A DNA stretch of 9,192 bases, from contig JAJYZH010000017.1 of assembly GCA_021800135.1 (NCBI GenBank), forward strand, positions 1 to 9,192, given 5' to 3'. This document shows positions 1 through 6,065 of the stretch, in pieces. The position numbers were made by a program, and so were the translations under genes. Numbering within the stretch: position 1 is the first letter of the stretch; each line of letters opens with the position of its first letter. The stretch comes from Microcaldota archaeon (lineage in GTDB: Archaea; Micrarchaeota; Micrarchaeia; Micrarchaeales; Micrarchaeaceae). The notes under the pieces were generated by a model. That model was given only the letters and a program-made list of their open reading frames with translations, was not told where the DNA came from and ran no database searches.

Positions 1-636
1 TTCTTTTGTACTTGAAACATGCGTGCCACCATCCATCTGCATATCGAACCCGTTTATCACTATGACTCGTATCTCATCGAGCTGCTTCATGAGTTCGCGC
101 CCGGGTTCAGTTCTTGAGAGATTTTCTATGGTGAGGGCTTCCTCCTTTTTAAACGTCTTGGGGTACACCTTTTGGCCTGAATCTACGATTTTTTGCGCTT
201 CACTGATTATTGCTTCTACCGTCTGCCTATCCATTCCCGGAATATCAAAGTCAACCCGCGCCCTATCATCATATATTTGGCCTCCCGTTATAGATCCCTG
301 GTTTCTCTTTTCCACTACGCCGTCGATTATATGGATTGCCGTGTGAAGGCGCATATGCATGTATCGCGTTTCCCAGTCTAACGTAGCATGAACCTTCATG
401 CCTGGAGACAGGCCTTCGCGGTCGAGTATATGCACAACCTCTTCGCCATCCTTCTTAACTTCCACAACCCTGAATGCACCCTTTTCCGATGCGATTATGC
501 CTGTATCGGCAGGCTGGCCGCCGCCTCCGGGAAAGAAGGCTGTCTTGTCTAGTATGACGGCCTGTCCAGATGCGCTTTCCACTGTACCATCGAACTCTTT
601 AACGTAAGAGTTTGAAAGGTAAATTTTTTCTGTCAT
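1..636 (-). CDS. alaX: Alanyl-tRNA editing protein, AlaX type (partial, C-terminus off the left edge)
   Basis: A free-standing editing domain related to the C-terminal half of alanyl-tRNA synthetase. Family members hydrolyse Ser- or Gly-mischarged tRNA-Ala in the cytoplasm. Reading from ATG at 636 gives 212 residues in frame to base 1, with no stop. Visible signatures are FFPGGGGQPADTG (34-46) and the zinc-site helix H98-TAI-H102 (HxxxH). A second zinc-site motif, DGGTHV (202-207), carries Asp where the classic motif has Cys (CxxxH). With AlaX-M proteins at roughly 215-240 residues, only a short C-terminal piece should be missing. The gene starts 22 nt after the stop of the upstream permease on the same strand, so the two are probably co-transcribed. 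A weak GGCGG lies 5 nt before the ATG. The family call is confident; long versus medium AlaX class cannot be decided here. Confidence 0.9.
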   Translation of the reverse strand, partial: MTEKIYLSNSYVKEFDGTVESASGQAVILDKTAFFPGGGGQPADTGIIASEKGAFRVVEVKKDGEEVVHILDREGLSPGMKVHATLDWETRYMHMRLHTAIHIIDGVVEKRNQGSITGGQIYDDRARVDFDIPGMDRQTVEAIISEAQKIVDSGQKVYPKTFKKEEALTIENLSRTEPGRELMKQLDEIRVIVINGFDMQMDGGTHVSSTKE

Positions 637-658
637 ATTGTCCGCCTGCCGGAACGTG

Positions 659-1525
659 CTATGAGATAAGCGCGTATGCGGCTACTATTATGATTGCTGA
701 AAGTATAGTCTTAAATGCCAGCTTCTTCTCGCTGAACAGTATTCCTCCTATTGCTACCGTAATAAGCACGTATACACTGTTGCGCAGGGTATAGACAAGG
801 CCTATGGCTGCCGGAGCTGCTGCGAGATAGTAAGTTACACGGTATAGTGTAGTCAGCACGGCTATAGCAAGTATAGGGACCTTGTACCGCTTTATGTTCG
901 CCGCTATCTCCCCCAAACCACCATACCTAAAAAGCATCACTAAAACCATGTTCAACGCGATAAAATACTCGACCAGTATAAGATAGGTGAATATGTTTAC
1001 ATTGAGATCGAAAAGGTACTTCATTATTACTGTGCCGGCAGCCATCAGAACAGAATCGAGGAGCAGGATTGCTACGTATTTGCCCCTTTTATAACCGTTC
1101 TGTACGTTCTTGCCAGTATCAAACACCATGAAATAAGACGAAATGATCAAAACGGCTATGCTTGCGTATTGGATGAAAGAGAGACGTTCCTCGATGAATA
1201 GAAACGCAAACAAAACTGTGAACATTACTGGCAAAGAACTGAGGAGGGGGGAAGTTATGGATATATTGCCGTGCCTGTATGCCCTTGCGCTCAGCACATA
1301 TGTAGAGGTGGATATCAGGCTTACGGCGTAGATTATGGCAACTTCGTACAGGGTTATATGGAAGTTGGCGAATGGAAGGAATATTAGGGAGAGAGGGAGT
1401 ATGATTATGGTGAATGCGGCGCTGTACGCGGCTGCATGCTCGTTTTTTAGCGTGTTCTTCTCTATGATTGTAGAAATGCCCATAAGCACAGAGGAGATAA
1501 GCACGAAGTAATACCATGCGAGCAT
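659..1525 (-). CDS. EamA/DMT-superfamily ten-helix permease
   Basis: An integral membrane protein of 288 residues from ATG 1525, matching the usual length of the drug/metabolite transporter (EamA) family. These proteins have two tandem five-helix repeats and export or import small metabolites. Hydrophobic segments are spread along the whole chain. The end of the first repeat carries the typical pattern of a PLLSSLPV helix followed by FLFIEERLSFIQ (about residues 93-118). The second repeat ends in GGILFSEKKLAFKT and a final hydrophobic helix. A longer reading from TTG at 1567 is open, but the ATG is preferred because a TATA-like element is centred about 26 nt upstream of it. That spacing implies a leaderless transcript. 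It is followed closely by the alaX-type gene. The substrate cannot be inferred. Confidence 0.85.
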   Translation of the reverse strand: MLAWYYFVLISSVLMGISTIIEKNTLKNEHAAAYSAAFTIIILPLSLIFLPFANFHITLYEVAIIYAVSLISTSTYVLSARAYRHGNISITSPLLSSLPVMFTVLFAFLFIEERLSFIQYASIAVLIISSYFMVFDTGKNVQNGYKRGKYVAILLLDSVLMAAGTVIMKYLFDLNVNIFTYLILVEYFIALNMVLVMLFRYGGLGEIAANIKRYKVPILAIAVLTTLYRVTYYLAAAPAAIGLVYTLRNSVYVLITVAIGGILFSEKKLAFKTILSAIIIVAAYALIS

Positions 1526-1547
1526 TTGATCACGAGAAGCCAAGACG

Positions 1548-1556
1548 CTTTTTATC
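1548..1556 (-). promoter_or_regulatory. TATA-like element for the EamA permease gene
   Basis: On the minus strand the run GATAAAAAG is centred about 26 nt before ATG 1525. In archaea TATA centres lie about 26-27 nt upstream of the transcript start, so transcription would begin at or next to the ATG, giving a leaderless mRNA. This placement is also why the ATG is preferred to the upstream TTG. Confidence 0.45.
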
Positions 1557-1651
1557 AATGATACCAATAAGAATAAAAGGCTTGCCAGTCAAGGAGGAAA
1601 TACGCATATCCGATCGAAAATGTAGGTCCTGGCACTGCGCAAAGTGATAAT

Positions 1652-2218
1652 ATGGTCTACGTAGATGCACTGGCTGTGATGTTGCTCAGTCTGGGACTGA
1701 GCTCCCTTCTTATAGCGCTATACTTCCTTGGTAGGGGGTTGAACAAGAAATGGGTTAGCGAATTGACTGTACCTGCGTTTGCTTTGGGTTTCTTCAATTT
1801 TGCCAGCGGATTCCTGATGTCCGTTACATGGCCTCTGCCTGGAGCATACAATATGCTTTTCGGTGATCCGCTTCTGATGCTAGGCATTGTAATGATGGCC
1901 GGAGCGTATATGGCATGGAAGAATATAAACCTGAATATACTCTCTATATTCGGATTCTTCATTGGCATATACATAGCAGTAGGGGCATTGGCTATGGTGA
2001 ACTTCGGGCTCGAAAGCGGAGTACACTTCTTGCCTTCTTTTGGCCTGTATGTATTCGCTGCCCTATCAGGGATATTCTCCCCGTTGATGTACGCCAAGGC
2101 TAAAGGGGCAGGGAAGTACGGATACCTCTTGCTGTTCGTGCTTCTCCTTATAACTGCGTTTCTAGCATTCTTGATTGGCTATACAGGGCTATATGGGCAT
2201 CTTCAGTCTCCGCCCTGA
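1652..2218 (+). CDS. Six-helix membrane protein, probably DUF981-like
   Basis: A small polytopic membrane protein of 188 residues with about six hydrophobic helices: roughly 6-28, 39-62, 72-90, 96-117, 127-148 and 156-182. It has almost no soluble part. The pattern around residues 66-90, with a short polar NMLFGDP stretch before helix 3, and the overall length resemble the archaeal DUF981 family of unknown function. That assignment is from memory of the family pattern and is tentative. The ATG is preceded by AAAGTGAT (1641-1648), an SD-like site with 5 nt between GTG and the start. This matches the spacing seen for other genes here. The gene diverges from the EamA permease across about 126 bp and ends at a long T-rich terminator. 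No function can be assigned. Confidence 0.8.
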   Translation: MVYVDALAVMLLSLGLSSLLIALYFLGRGLNKKWVSELTVPAFALGFFNFASGFLMSVTWPLPGAYNMLFGDPLLMLGIVMMAGAYMAWKNINLNILSIFGFFIGIYIAVGALAMVNFGLESGVHFLPSFGLYVFAALSGIFSPLMYAKAKGAGKYGYLLLFVLLLITAFLAFLIGYTGLYGHLQSPP

Positions 2219-2225
2219 AACGCAT

Positions 2226-2264
2226 TCGTTTTGTTTTTCTCTTTTATTTTATTTTTCTTGGTTT
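2226..2264 (+). terminator. T-rich intrinsic terminator after the six-helix membrane protein gene
   Basis: Just after the TGA at 2216-2218 the plus strand contains several successive T-runs (TTTTG, TTTTTC, CTTTTA, TTTTA, TTTTTC) over about 40 nt, without an obvious hairpin. Archaeal RNA polymerase terminates at such U-rich tracts. It separates this gene from the one starting near 2338. Confidence 0.7.
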
Positions 2265-2337
2265 ATGACAGCGCAGATAGTGTTTTTAGCACTTGCTATT
2301 CAATTATTTGTTAATCTTTCTTTATTCTGGCGATACA

Positions 2338-2967
2338 GTGACGAGTTCCACTTTAGAGGGCGGACGGGAAAACCGCGCGGTCATAAGGTCTATGAACCTT
2401 ATAGAGAAGGCATTTAGGGATGTGTCCAGGGAGGAATGGAAGGCCAAGATCGGAGAGCCTGAGAAAGTATATTTGCTTGAAGACCACGTAAGCAATATGA
2501 AGGGCATACTCTCGGACCTTAACTATGAAACGTATTGCATAGATAGGCTCATCGAGAACACAAAGAAAATGGATATGAACTCCGCGGAGAGGTATACGGA
2601 TATGATGGAAGCCATAGCCTACTTCTACAGCAGGACCATAAACAGGGATATAGCGACTGCGATAGTGACCGGGCTTGTGGCTAGGATGAAGGACGTAAAA
2701 GGCGTTGAGAGGTACTACAGGGGGATTACGTTCGATCTGGACAAAAGGATAACGAGATACAGCAAGAGCATATCACTGTATGATTCGAGGATTTATGCAT
2801 TAAACGTGGAAATGAGGAGCTGCAGCACTGGTTTCCTGAAGTTTTTCAAAAAGAAAAAGGCCGCGGCTGCCTGGCGTAAGATAAAGAGATTGGAGGCGCG
2901 TTCTGGCAGGGCCAAGGCAAGGCTCGATGGTGCCAGGGCGCTTGCGAGCAGAATCGGCAAGGATTGA
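2338..2967 (+). CDS. Unrecognised helical, lysine-rich soluble protein
   Basis: No family recognised. From GTG 2338 the product is 209 residues; from ATG 2392 it is 191. No signal peptide or membrane segment is present from either start. The sequence looks almost entirely alpha-helical. Mixed-charge segments cover most of the chain. A strongly basic stretch near the C-terminus (FFKKKKAAAAWRKIKRLEAR) is followed by an Ala/Arg-rich tail (SGRAKARLDGARALASRIG). These features suggest a coiled-coil or nucleic-acid/membrane-surface binding protein, which is inference. GTG 2338 has GGCGAT (2329-2334) at the usual spacing and an AT-rich stretch (2303-2316) about 28 nt upstream. ATG 2392 has AAGG very close to it, and the codons between the two starts use CGG/CGC arginines unlike the AGG-rich body. 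The start is therefore uncertain. A reading from TTG 2293 also exists but runs into the upstream AT-rich region and is unlikely. Confidence 0.65.
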   Translation: MTSSTLEGGRENRAVIRSMNLIEKAFRDVSREEWKAKIGEPEKVYLLEDHVSNMKGILSDLNYETYCIDRLIENTKKMDMNSAERYTDMMEAIAYFYSRTINRDIATAIVTGLVARMKDVKGVERYYRGITFDLDKRITRYSKSISLYDSRIYALNVEMRSCSTGFLKFFKKKKAAAAWRKIKRLEARSGRAKARLDGARALASRIGKD

Positions 2968-3006
2968 TTTTTAATGCACGTAGGTAGGAATGCCCCAGAG
3001 CTTAAG

Positions 3007-3079
3007 TAGCCCCGACCGGATTCGAACCGATGTTCGCGGGTCCAAAGCCCGCTGTCCTTGGCCACTGAACGACGGGGCT
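3007..3079 (-). tRNA. tRNA-Gln (anticodon TTG)
   Basis: A 73-nt cloverleaf on the minus strand. Acceptor AGCCCCG (3073-3079) pairs perfectly with CGGGGCT (3008-3014), with discriminator A at 3007. The D stem GTTC/GGAC encloses a nine-base loop containing GG. The anticodon stem GCGGG/CCCGC encloses loop CTTTGGA with anticodon TTG at 3043-3045. The variable region is GAAC, and the T arm is ATCGG-TTCGAAT-CCGGT. There is no intron, and CCA is not encoded. It lies 57 nt downstream of the YjjX-type gene on the same strand but has its own TATA box. Confidence 0.95.
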
Positions 3080-3102
3080 ATGATAATCGTTACCCTGCCG
3101 TC

Positions 3103-3112
3103 ATATAAAAAG
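3103..3112 (-). promoter_or_regulatory. TATA box of tRNA-Gln
   Basis: On the minus strand AGCTTTTTATATGAC contains a strong archaeal TATA box, centred about 28 nt before the first base of the mature tRNA. The expected transcript start is therefore at or within about 2 nt of the tRNA 5' end, leaving almost no 5' leader. Confidence 0.7.
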
Positions 3113-3136
3113 CTTGCTTTGAAGAGGTGAGTTTGC

Positions 3137-3685
3137 CTATTTTTCATACTTCTCTCTTGAGATAATCCTGGCAAGGGCACATTTTGTAGCTTCTTCAAAC
3201 TCGTTGATTCTGGTGTATAGCCCTTTTGTCAGTATGCCGAGCGTGCCGAATGATCTCAGATCGTCTAACTCTTCTTTCGGCAGGTTCCATGACTCTGAAA
3301 GGCTGTATATTACGGGGCGTAGCTCTTCCCCTTTCTTCAATCTATCCGCAACTGCTTTTGGAAGCAGCACCTTTCCGCTTGCCCCGATTCCTGTTGTACC
3401 TTTTCTGTCAACTACCGCAACCCAGCCTCCTACGAACATCCCGTACTCGTTTTCATAGGCGGTGCCTTCCAGCCCTATTCCGTATTCGGCCTCGCCCACT
3501 TTGTAAAGCGCTTGCTTTGCCCTGTTTATTGCACCTTTTATGGCCTCGTCATCTGACATGGGTTGCTGACTCACCCCGGATTCAGATTCTACTGGAACTG
3601 CTTCCACTGAGCCAAATACTTTGGTAAAGACCTTGATTACTGCTTCATTCTTGGCCTTGTTCATTGATCCTACAGCTACCTTCGT
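3137..3685 (-). CDS. yjjX: YjjX/DUF84-family inosine/xanthosine triphosphatase with an apparent ACG start
   Basis: A house-cleaning nucleoside triphosphatase family that hydrolyses ITP and XTP to keep damaged purines out of nucleic acids. Family signatures are the N-terminal strand plus SxNxxKxxAV (KVAVGSMNKAKNEAV), VESESGVSQQP, GAINRAKQAL, YGIGLEGTAYENEYGMFVGGWVAVVD and a C-terminal SFGTLGILTKGLYTR region. The first canonical start is ATG 3664, but it would delete the first beta strand KVAVGS. The frame is open further back to TAA at 3696-3694, with no ATG, GTG or TTG. In that stretch ACG 3685 follows AAGGTG by exactly 5 nt, the same GGTG-to-start spacing as the prolyl-tRNA synthetase. I therefore place the start at ACG (182 residues). 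The alternatives are ATG 3664 (175 residues) or a sequencing error. It is the last protein gene of the proline operon, 21 nt after the synthetase stop. Confidence 0.85.
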   Translation of the reverse strand, partial: TKVAVGSMNKAKNEAVIKVFTKVFGSVEAVPVESESGVSQQPMSDDEAIKGAINRAKQALYKVGEAEYGIGLEGTAYENEYGMFVGGWVAVVDRKGTTGIGASGKVLLPKAVADRLKKGEELRPVIYSLSESWNLPKEELDDLRSFGTLGILTKGLYTRINEFEEATKCALARIISREKYEK

Positions 3686-3690
3686 AAAAG

Positions 3691-3696
3691 CACCTT
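3691..3696 (-). promoter_or_regulatory. Shine-Dalgarno site placing the YjjX-family start at ACG
   Basis: AAGGTG on the minus strand, complementary to the 3' end of archaeal 16S rRNA, lies 5 nt before ACG 3685 but 26 nt before the first ATG. The five-base spacing equals that before the prolyl-tRNA synthetase ATG, so it decides in favour of ACG. Confidence 0.6.
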
Positions 3697-3706
3697 ACAT
3701 TTACCT

Positions 3707-5155
3707 TTAATATGACCGTGCAAAGTTTGCTATGTGCTTTGCTTCCTTGCCGCAGTAGACGCATTTCTCCCCTTTTGCTCCATCCTGTAACCCTGAAGGG
3801 AGATTTGTTATTTTAGCGCCTGTCTCGGTCTTTATCTTCTCCTCGCATTCTCCGGATCCGCACCATGGTGCCTGGACAATCCCCTCCCCGACAAATTTCT
3901 TCAGCTCCGAATAATCTTTCGCGGTGAAAGTGTGGGATTTGAGGAAATCGGAGGCCTTTTCATATAGTTTAGAATGTATGTCTTCCATGAGCGTGGACAA
4001 TTCATCTCCAAGTCTGGAGATAGAGACTGTTTCTTTTTTGCCTGTATCCCTGCGTACTGCTATTGCCGACTTTGATTCTAGCTCGCGCTTGCCAACCTCC
4101 AGACGCACTGGAACCCCTTTCATCTCCCACTCGTTGTATTTCCATCCTGGGGAGTATTCGTCGCGGTCGTCTAGGTACACCCTGAATTGTCCCTTTATTG
4201 AGTTATACAGGGACTTGGAGTATTGCAGCACCTCTTCCTTGTTAGAATTATTGTATATAGGTACTATTACCAACTGTATGCGCGCTAGTTTTGGCGGAAG
4301 TACGAGCCCTTTGTCATCCCCGTGAGTCAGTATCATCGCTCCAAGCTCGCGCGTTGTTATGGCGTATGTGTTCTGGTAAACATACTTCTTGTTCCCATCC
4401 TTGTCTATGAATTTTATATCGAACGCCTTGGCGAAGTTCTGTCCGTCGCTATGATGATCCGGCCCTTGCAGTGCCCAACCATCTGGCATAAGATGCTCTA
4501 TGCTGTAAGAAGCCATTGCGCCTGCGAATTTTTCATTGTCCGTTTTCATGCCTTTTATTCCAGGCAGGGCCAAATAATCATGAAGGATCTTTTCATATAT
4601 TCCGAGTATCACATCGCGTTCAGCCTCTGCTTCCTCCAGTGTTGCAAAAACGCTATGGCCTTCATTCCATAGGAATTCTCTGTTTCTGAGCAACGGCGTA
4701 GGATGCTTGAACTCCCACCGCACAACGCTTGCCCATATGTTGTATTTGATAGGCAAATCGCGCCATGAACGTATCCATTTCGAGAAGCTGTCGTACATTA
4801 TGGCTTCTGAAGTAGGGCGTACGGCAAGGCGTTCGGAAAGCTCTGAATCGCCGGCATGGGTTATCCATGCAACCTCTGGCGAAAATCCTTTTACATGTTG
4901 CTGCTCCTTCTCTAATAAGCGTTTCGGTATCAGGAGCGGGAAATATACGTCCTGCACCCCGACGTCCTTGAACATCTTGTCAGTAGCTTCCTTTATTGTA
5001 TTCCATGCGAAGTAAGAATCTGGCCGAAAAACCATCATTCCCGAAACAGCACTGTAATCCACAAATTCTGAATTGATTATTACCTGGGTATACCATTCGG
5101 TAATGTCTTCGGCTTTCTTGGCCGTAAGCAGATACTTCTTCTGATCTTCAACCAT
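3707..5155 (-). CDS. proS: Prolyl-tRNA synthetase, archaeal/eukaryal type
   Basis: Class II synthetase that charges tRNA-Pro with proline in the cytoplasm; 482 residues, normal for the archaeal form. The catalytic core shows RPTSEAIMYDSFSKWI (113-128), motif 2 around RWEFKHPTPLLRNREFLWNEGH (146-167) and motif 3 around LGAMILTHGDDKGLVLPP (271-288). The anticodon-binding domain follows from about 290. The C-terminal zinc domain keeps four cysteines (432, 437, 465, 468) and the characteristic terminal Tyr. There is no bacterial INS editing domain. The loop that in many homologues reads GTSHxLGQNF is GPDHHSDGQNF here (231-241), a variant worth noting. Its ATG directly follows the proline dehydrogenase stop (TAA then ATG, no gap), with GGTG 5 nt upstream, so translation is probably coupled. 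Confidence 0.97.
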   Translation of the reverse strand: MVEDQKKYLLTAKKAEDITEWYTQVIINSEFVDYSAVSGMMVFRPDSYFAWNTIKEATDKMFKDVGVQDVYFPLLIPKRLLEKEQQHVKGFSPEVAWITHAGDSELSERLAVRPTSEAIMYDSFSKWIRSWRDLPIKYNIWASVVRWEFKHPTPLLRNREFLWNEGHSVFATLEEAEAERDVILGIYEKILHDYLALPGIKGMKTDNEKFAGAMASYSIEHLMPDGWALQGPDHHSDGQNFAKAFDIKFIDKDGNKKYVYQNTYAITTRELGAMILTHGDDKGLVLPPKLARIQLVIVPIYNNSNKEEVLQYSKSLYNSIKGQFRVYLDDRDEYSPGWKYNEWEMKGVPVRLEVGKRELESKSAIAVRRDTGKKETVSISRLGDELSTLMEDIHSKLYEKASDFLKSHTFTAKDYSELKKFVGEGIVQAPWCGSGECEEKIKTETGAKITNLPSGLQDGAKGEKCVYCGKEAKHIANFARSY

Positions 5156-6007
5156 TTATACACCCTGCCTTTCGAACAAAGATTTCAGTATGATTGTTGC
5201 ATGACCAGCTTCTTTAAGCCTTCTGTACGAGTAATCTATCCATTTTTCTCCAAACGGGAGATAGACCGCTGTTTTGTACCCTTTCTCTGCAAGCGCCTTG
5301 AGATACCTGTTGCGCACGCCGTTGAGCATGGCGTACGTCACATCCTTTTTGTATTTTATGTTATACCTTATTGCTTTTTCAACCAATGCAATATCATGAG
5401 TCGCTATGGTGAATCTCTTAGAGTTCCTGAACAGATAGAGCATAAGCCTGCCGTAGTTGCGCGTAATCTCCCGCCGTGTTCTGAAGGTGTCTTCTGACAG
5501 TGGGTATGCACCCTTTACTAGGCGCACTATCCCGCCTGCCCTTACCACGCGCCTTAATTTTTCTCCGCTATTTAGCGTATACGCCTGTATGCAGATACCT
5601 ACATTGCCATGGCTGGCCTCGGTCAGGTATTCCTCTATTGTCCTATCGACAATGTTTTCCTCTTCCATATCTATCCATACGAATATGCCTGCCGTTTTTG
5701 CCCTTTTTACTATCAGGTCCAGATTTCTATGGCATGCCTTCCTGCTCACCAGCATACCGAGTTGCGTGAGTTTGACCGATAGGTCTGATCCCAAGCGCCT
5801 CTTACCTATCTCAGCTTCCAGATCGATATACTTTTTTACAGTTGAATTGATTTCCTCCATTTGCGTGAATTCTTCTCCCAAATAGTTTATTATAGAATTT
5901 ATATTTGCACGCTTGAACCTTAATGCCGCCGTTATAGCATCGGATTCGTCGGCTCCCGCTATCCACCTGCCCGCAATCAGACGTTCGAGAAAGGCATTGA
6001 ACCCCAT
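5156..6007 (-). CDS. putA: Proline dehydrogenase (FAD-dependent, monofunctional)
   Basis: Oxidises L-proline to pyrroline-5-carboxylate, with FAD passing electrons to the respiratory chain. The 283-residue product is slightly short of the usual 300 or so for stand-alone enzymes. The PRODH barrel signatures are present in order: SVKLTQLG (77-84), WIDMEEENIVDRT (111-123), GICIQAY (137-143), VRLVKGAY (161-168), ATHD (202-205), YAMLNGVRN (225-233) and the substrate-binding YRRLKEAG (261-268), with the Arg pair that holds the proline carboxylate. ATG 6007 is chosen because a TATA element lies about 29 nt upstream. A longer reading to 6403 would only translate the antisense of carbamate kinase. It is the first gene of an operon with the prolyl-tRNA synthetase. 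No pyrroline-5-carboxylate dehydrogenase is in the window. The name prodh is equally apt. Confidence 0.93.
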   Translation of the reverse strand: MGFNAFLERLIAGRWIAGADESDAITAALRFKRANINSIINYLGEEFTQMEEINSTVKKYIDLEAEIGKRRLGSDLSVKLTQLGMLVSRKACHRNLDLIVKRAKTAGIFVWIDMEEENIVDRTIEEYLTEASHGNVGICIQAYTLNSGEKLRRVVRAGGIVRLVKGAYPLSEDTFRTRREITRNYGRLMLYLFRNSKRFTIATHDIALVEKAIRYNIKYKKDVTYAMLNGVRNRYLKALAEKGYKTAVYLPFGEKWIDYSYRRLKEAGHATIILKSLFERQGV

Positions 6008-6030
6008 ATATTGTAAAATAACAAACAACG

Positions 6031-6042
6031 CATAAATAGATA
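6031..6042. promoter_or_regulatory. Shared divergent TATA element (proline dehydrogenase / carbamate kinase)
   Basis: CATAAATAGATA on the plus strand reads TATCTATTTATG on the minus strand, a TATA-like sequence in both directions. Its centre is about 30 nt from the carbamate kinase ATG (6066) and 29 nt from the proline dehydrogenase ATG (6007). Only 58 bp separate the two start codons, and I see no other good TATA there. Both transcripts would have very short leaders. Confidence 0.5.
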
Positions 6043-6065
6043 TCCTGTGGAAGTTATTCGGGCAG

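Noticed and set aside
1592..1597. Strong SD-like AGGAGG upstream of the six-helix membrane protein gene
   Set aside because: No ATG, GTG or TTG follows at usable distance in frame. The AAAGTGAT at 1641-1648 fits the ATG at 1652.
2175..2417. Plus-strand frame of 80 codons across the end of the membrane protein gene and the T-rich tract
   Set aside because: Its phenylalanine-rich middle is a translation of the terminator T-runs, and it overlaps two better-supported genes in other frames.
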